Below are positions 55,931 through 64,000 of a stretch of 64,000 bases of DNA, piece after piece. The DNA is from Homarus americanus (Eukaryota > Arthropoda > Malacostraca > Decapoda > Nephropidae), in the NCBI RefSeq assembly GCF_018991925.1, contig NW_024752024.1:1-64000 (forward strand). Reading direction: 5' to 3'. The stretch's first letter is position 1. Every line of letters starts with the position of its first letter. A program made the position numbers and the translations under genes. Under the pieces are notes generated by a model. It was given only the letters and a program-made list of their open reading frames with translations, did no database searches and had not been told where the DNA came from.

Positions 55931-58900
55931 AGATTATAACAACCCGCCGATTATAACACTTCGAACATGATTATAACAACCGACCATGATTATACAACCA
56001 CGAATACCATTATGGCCACGACCAAAATTATAACAACAACGACAATGATTATAACAACCACGACCATGATTGTAGAAACCACGACCATGATTATAACAAC
56101 CACGACCGCGATTATAACAACACGACCATGATAATAACAACTACGACCCGATTATAACAACCACACTATGATTATAACTACCGACTATGATCCAACATCG
56201 ACCATGATTCTAACAACCCGACCATGATTATGACAACCACGACCATGATTAAAGCAACCCGACCAAGATTATAACAACCGCCATGATTATAATAACCCAC
56301 GACCATGATTATAAGAACACAACATGATCTTAGCCACGACCATAATTATAACACCCGACCATGATTATAGAAACCACGACTATGATCATAGCCACGACCA
56401 TAATTATAACAACAACGTCCACGATTATAACAACCACGACCATGATTGTAGAAACCACGACCATGATTATAACAACCACGACCGATTATAACAGCCGACC
56501 ATGATAATAACAACTACGACCATGATTATAACAACCACGCCATGATTATAACTACCACGACTGATCGAGCATGACCCATGATTCTAACAACCACGACCAT
56601 GATTACCAACCGACCATGTACAACAACGACCATGATTATAAAAACCACGACTATGATTATAACAACTACGACCATGATTATAACAACCACGACCATGATT
56701 AAAACAACCACGAACATGATTATAACAACCACGACCATGATTATAACTACCACGAATATGATCATAACCGACCGCCAGTTCTAACAACCACGACCATGAT
56801 TATAACCACCGACTATGATCATAGCCGACCATGATTATAAAACCTCAACTATGATCATAGCCGACCACAATTACGCTAACAACGACCATGATTATAAAAC
56901 ACGACTACGATTATAACAACCACGACCATGATTATAACAACCACGACCGATTATATCACCCACAACCACGTTATAACAACCACTACTATGATTATAACAA
57001 ACACGAACATGATTATAACAACCACGACAATTATTATAACAACCACGACCTCGATTATAACAACCACGACCACGATTATATCACCCACGACCATGATTAT
57101 AACAACCACGACCAAGATTATAACAATCACGACCATCATTATAACAACCACGACCAAAATTATAACCACGACTTTGATTATAACAACCTGGACCTTGATT
57201 ATCTCAACCCGACCCGCGATTATAACACCCACGACCATGATTATAACAGCAAGACTATAATCATAACCACGATCATGATTATAACCGCGACGATGATTAC
57301 AACACCACGGCTTATTATAACAATAACAACCGCAGTCATAACAACCAAGACCACGATTATAACAATCACGACTATGATCATAACCCGACCATGATTATAA
57401 CAACCACGACTTTGTCATAACCACCACCAGTTATAACAACCACAACCATGATTATAACAACTACGACCATGATTATAACACCCACTACCATGATTATGAA
57501 ACCAGGACCATGATTATAACAACCATGACCATGATAAACAACCACGAGCATGATTATAACAACCACGACTATGATCATAGCCACAAACATAATTATAACA
57601 ACAACGACCATGATTATAAAAACCATGACTATGATTATAACAACCACACCATAATTATAACTACCACGACTATGATCATAGCCGACCGCCAGTTATAACA
57701 ACAACGACCATTATTGAAAAACCACGACTTTGATTATAACAACCACGACACGATTATAACAACCGACCATGATTATATCACGACCCATTATAACAACCAC
57801 TACTATGATTATAACAACCACGACCAGTTATAACCCACGACGAATTATTATAACAACCACGACCTCGATTATAACAACCACGACGATGATTATATCACCA
57901 CGACCATGATTATAACAACTACGACCATGATTGTAAAAACAACGACCATGATTATAACAACCGACCATGATTATAACAACCACGACCCCATTGATAACAA
58001 CCACGACCACGATTATAACAAACACGACTATGATCATAGCCACGACCATAATTATAACACCCACTACCATGATTATAGAAACCAGGACCATGATTATGCC
58101 AACCATGACCATGATTAACAACCACGAGCATGATTATAACAACCACGACAATCATTATAACAAACACGACCACTATTATAACAACCAGGACCTTGATTAT
58201 ATCAACCACGACCATGATTATAACACCCACGACCATGATTATAACAACCAAGACTATGATCATAACCACGACCATGATTATAACAACCGCGACGATGATT
58301 ACAACAACCACGGCCATTATTATAAATAATAAACCATGATCATAACAACCAAGACCATGATTATAACAATCACGACTATGATCATAACCACGACCATGGT
58401 TATAACAACCACGACTTTGATCATAACCACGACCATGATTATAACAACCACAACCATGATTATAACAACTACGACCATGATTATAACACCCACTACCATG
58501 ATTATAGAAACCAGGACCATGATTATAACAACCATGACCATGATAAACAACCACGAGCATGATTATAACAACCACGACTATGATCATAGCCACAAACATA
58601 ATTATAACAACAACGACCATGATTATAAAAACCACGACTATGGTTATAACAACCAAACCATAATTATAACTACCACGACTATGATCATAGCCACGACCAT
58701 GATTATAACAACCTCGACTATGATCATAGCCACGACCATAATTATAACAACAACGACCATTATTATAAAAACCACGACTTTGATTATAACAACCACGACC
58801 ATGATTATAACAACCACGACAATCATTATAACCAACACGACCACGATTATAACAACCACGACCATGATTATATCACCCACGACCATGATTATAACAACCA

Positions 58901-61900
58901 CTACTATGATTATAACAACCACGACCATGATTATAACAACCACGACAATTATTATAACAACAACGACCTCGATTATAACAACCACGACCATGATTATATC
59001 ACCCACGACCATGATTATAACAACCACGACCAAGATTATAACAAAAACGACCATGATTATAACAACCATGACCAAGATTATAACAAACACGACTTTGATT
59101 ATAACAACCAGGAACTTGATTATATCAACCACGACCATGATTATAACACCCACGACCATGATTATAGCAACCAAGACTCTGATCATAACCACGACCATGA
59201 TTATAACAACCGCGACGATGATTACAACAACCACGGCCATGATTATAACAACCACGAATATGATTATAACAACCACGATAATGATTATATCAGCCACGAC
59301 CAAGATTATAACAACCACGGCAATGATTATAACAACCACAACCATGTTATAACAACCACGACCATGATTATAACAACCACGACTATGATCATAACCACGA
59401 CCATGATTATAACAACCACGACTATGATCATAACCACAACCATGATTATAACAACTACGACCATGATTATAACACCCACTACCATGATTATAGAAACCTG
59501 GACCATGATTATAACAACCATGACCATGATTAACAACCATGAGCATGATTATAACAACCACGACTATGATCATAGCCACGAACATAATTATAACAACAAT
59601 GACCATGATTATAAAAACAACGACTATGATTATAACAACCACACCAAGATTATAACTTACACTATGATCATAGCCACGACCATAATTATAACAACAACGA
59701 CCATGATTACAAAAACCAAGACCATGATTATAACAACCACGACCATGATTATAACAACCACGACAATCATTATAACAACCAATAACCACGATTATAAAAA
59801 ACCACACTATGATTATAAATCAACCACGACGATTATAACAACCACGACAATTTTTATAACAACCACGACCTCGATTATAACAACCACGACCATGATTATA
59901 TCACCCACGACCATGATTTTAGAAACCACGACCATTATTATAACAACCACGACCATGATCATAACAACCACAACCATGATTATAACAACCACGACTATGA
60001 TCATAGCCACGACCATAATTATAACAACCACGACCATGATTATAACAACCACGTCCATGATTATAAAAACCACTACTATGATTATATCACCCACGACCAT
60101 GATAATAAAACCTACGACTATGATCATAAACAACGAGCATGATCATAACCAAGACCATGATTATAACAACCACGACCATGATTATAACAACCACGACTAC
60201 GATTATATCACCGAAGACCATGATCATAATAACCACTACTGTGATTATAACACTCACGACCATGATTATAACAACCACGACTTTGATCATAACCACGACC
60301 ATGATTATAACAAACACGACGATGATTATAACAACCACGACCATGATTATAACAATCACAACCATGATAATTACAACCAAGACCATGATTATAACAACCA
60401 TGACTATGATATAACAACCACGTGCATGATTATATCAGCCCGACCTTGATTATAACAACCACGACCATGATTATAACAGCCACAACCATGTTATAACCAC
60501 GACCATGATTATAACAACCATACCATGATTATAACAACCACGCCTGGTCATAACCATGACCATGATTATAACAACCACGACTATGATCATAACCACAACC
60601 ATTATTATAACAACCGACCATGAATATAACAGCCACGACCATGGTGCGCACGGCTATGATCATAACCCGATACATGATTATAACTTAGCCAAGACCATGA
60701 TTTATAACAATGAAGACTATGATTATAGCAACCACGACCATTATAATATCACCACGACCATGATTATAACAGCCACATTTATTATAACCACGACCATGAT
60801 TATAACAGCGACGACCATGATTATACAATGACCGCGGTATAACCACGACCATGATTATAACAACCACACGACCTTGATTATAACTTAGCCACACCGCCAG
60901 TTATAACAGCCACGACTATGATCATAACGCGACCATGATTGCCTTAGCCACGACTATGATCATAACAGCAACCATGATTTATATAGCCTCGACCATGATT
61001 ATAGCATCCACGACCATGATTATATCACTTACGACTATGATCATAACCACGACCATGATTATAGCAACAGCCACGACTTTGATCATAACCACAGCCATGA
61101 TTATAACAGCCACAACCGCCAGTTATAACAGCTTCGACCATGATTATAACACCCACTACCATGATTATAGAAACCAGGACCGTGCTAACGGCATGACCGC
61201 GTTAACAACCACGAGCATAATAATAACAACCACGACTATGATCCGCCAGCCACGAACATAATTATATGCCAACAACGACCGCCAGTTATAAAAACCGACT
61301 ATGATTATAACAACCACACCATGATTATAACTTTACCGACTATGATCGCCTTGGCGACCATGATTATAACAACCTCGACTATGATCTGCTCCAGGACCAT
61401 AATTATAACAACTTAGCGACCATTATTATAAAAACCACGACTATGAATATAACAACCACGACCATGATTATAACAACCACAGCAATTCATTATAACAGAA
61501 ACACGACCACGATTATATAACAACCTGACCATGATTATATCACCCCACGACCCAGCGGATTATAACCACTACTATGATTGTAACAATACGACCATGATTA
61601 TAACAACCGACGAATTGTGCCAACAGCCGGCATGATTATAACAACCACAGCCATGATTATAACAGCCACGACCATGATTATAACAAACTACGACTATGAT
61701 CATAACACAGGCCATAATTACTTACCCACTACCATGATTACATAGAAACCAGGACCATGATTATGCCAGCCGCGGCCATGATTAACAACCACGAGCATGA
61801 TTATAACAACCACGACTATGATCATGGCCACGAACGTAATTATAATAACAACATTATGATTATACAAAACGCGACTATGATTATAACAACCACCATGATT

Positions 61901-64000
61901 GCCAAACTACCACATTATGATCATAGCAACGACCATGATTATAACAACCGACTATGATCATGGCGACTATAATTATAACAACAGCGAGCATTATTATAAA
62001 GCCGACTATGATTATAACAACCCACGACTGCATGATTGCCAACAACCACGTTATTCACATTTTATAAACCGACCACTATTATAATACTTAGCCACGACCG
62101 CGGTTATATCACTGACCATGATTATAACAGCCACTACTAAGATTATAACAACCCGACCGCCCAGTTATAACAGCCACGACAATTATTATAACAACCACGA
62201 CCTCGGTGTAACAACCACGACCATGATTATATCGCACGACCATGATTATAACAACTACGACCATGATTGTAGAAACCACGATATGATTATAACAACCGAC
62301 CATGATTATAACAACCACAGCCATAGTTATATAGCCACGACCATGATTGCCAACAGCCGACTATGATCATAGCCTGACCGCATTCATAACAATCACGACC
62401 ATGATTATTACAGCCGACTATGATCACTAACAACAGCCATGATTATAACAACCTCGTCATGATTACATAACATCCCACAGCCATGATTATAGCACCTCGA
62501 CTGATCATAAACCACAAGCATGATCATAACCAAGACCATGATTAAAAACAATACGACCATGGTTATAGCTTAACCCGCGTCAATGATTTATAACAGCGAC
62601 TCGTTATATCGCGACGACCATGATTATAACAGCGACGACTTTGATAATAACCACGACCATGATTATAACAAACGACGATGATTATAACATACGACCATGA
62701 TTATAACAGTCACAACCGCAGTTATCGCCAAAACCGCGGATTATATGTAATCGGCTATGATTATAACAACCACGACCATGATTATAACAACCACGACCAT
62801 GATTATACGTACGGCCGCGGTGTAGCAGCCGACCATCGTGCGGCAACCACGACTATGTTTATAGCCACAACCATAATTATAGCAACCCACGACCATGATT
62901 ATAACAGCCAGATCCATGATTACAACAGCCAAGACCATGATTATATCAGCCAAGACCATGATAATATCACCTGACATGATTATAGCAACCATTTATGATT
63001 GCTTAATGCAACCATAGTATAGCAACAGCATTGTGATAGTAACTACCGCGACTATGATTGCCAACCACGACCATGATTATAACAGCCACAACCATGATTT
63101 ATAACAGCCACGACCGCGGTGCGTAGAAACCACAACCATGATTGCCAACAGCCACGACCATGATTGGCAAACCACGACCATGGGTATAACAACCACGACC
63201 ATGATTATAACAATACAACCATGGAATATAACTGGCGAATCATGATTATAACAATCACGAATATGATCCATAACCACAACCATGATTATAACAACCGGCC
63301 GCCAGTTATAACAACGACGAATATGATTATAACAGCCACGACCATGATAATATCACCCGCAACCATGATTATAACAGCCACGACCATGATTATAACAGCC
63401 GCGACGATGATTACAACAACCGGCGCATGATTATAACAATACGATTATGATTATAACAACCACGATCATGATTATATCAGCCGACCAAGATTATAACAAC
63501 CGGCAATGATTGTAACAACCACAACCGTATTTATAACAACCACGACCATGATTATAACAATACGACTATGATCATAACCACGACCATGATTATAACAGCC
63601 ACGACTGATCATAACCACAGCCATGATTATAACAGCACACGACCATGATTATAACACCCACTGGCAGGTATAGAAACCTGGACCATGATTATAACAACCG
63701 CGAAGGCCATGATTAGCAACCATGAGCATGATTATAACAATACGACTTCGTCATAGCCGCGAACGCCAATTATAACAACGGCGAAGAAGCCGCTGTTAAA
63801 ACATGACTATGATTATAACAACCACACCAAGATTATATCTACCACGACTATGATCTTAGCCACGACCATAATTATAGCAACGACCATGATGCAAAAACCA
63901 ATTTATGATTATAACAGCCACGACCATGATTACTTGCTAGCGCGACAATCATTATAGCAACCACGACCACGATTATAACAACCGACCATGATTATATCAC
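55931..64000. repeat. 21-bp satellite, fourth block (partly noisy), runs off the right edge
   Basis: Alternates tidy stretches (about 57,500-60,600) with noisy ones (55,931-57,450 and 60,600-64,000). In the tidy part a segment with CCACGAGCATGATTATAAC recurs at about 57,539, 58,549 and, as CCATGAGCATG, 59,535, i.e. about 1.0 kb or 47-48 units. The same marker is seen at about 54,561 and 61,788. No gene was found inside. Confidence 0.95.

Overview
This is a eukaryotic, intron-rich, repeat-dominated window. Interspersed TTAGG-type repeats (the arthropod telomere motif), very long GT, AT and AAT microsatellites and the mix of non-LTR retrotransposons point to an arthropod, most likely a decapod or related crustacean. 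That host assignment is inference. No bacterial gene organisation, CRISPR array, tRNA or rRNA was recognised.

The only host gene I can support is a DNAI1-type axonemal outer-arm dynein intermediate chain, on the minus strand from about 31,882 down to 4,729. Eight exons were assembled by eye from protein similarity, splice sites and phase: 31,667-31,882 (ATG at 31,827), 25,434-25,575, 23,649-23,895, 14,622-14,827, 11,256-11,432, 6,093-6,240, 5,400-5,561 and 4,729-4,850. All seven intron phases agree, and about 455 residues are encoded without a stop. The rest of the WD-repeat domain must lie left of position 1.

The introns are packed with minisatellites and transposons. Intron 5 holds a decayed CR1-like LINE. 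Intron 4 holds a LINE 3' fragment and an 18-bp array. Intron 3 holds an RTE/CFDP2-like LINE split by a young Ty3/gypsy-type LTR retrotransposon (329-bp LTRs, 5-bp TSD) that has lost its RT/RNase H part. Intron 2 is almost entirely two minisatellites. Intron 1 holds two LINE fragments, many microsatellites and another minisatellite. Upstream of the gene lie a 73-bp tandem repeat and a truncated I/jockey-like LINE. From about 37,041 to the right edge runs a 27-kb satellite with a 21-bp unit and higher-order structure.

The main discovery candidate is the relation between minisatellites and splice donors. In five of the eight DNAI1 exons a tandem array starts at, or within about 20 nt after, the 5' splice site. 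In three of them the unit contains the last bases of the exon plus the donor itself, so every unit is another potential 5' splice site, and the exon reading frame stays open into the array. This looks like repeated, independent seeding of minisatellites across exon/intron boundaries of one gene. Much of the array interior looks like unpolished long-read sequence, so copy numbers and frames inside arrays should not be trusted.
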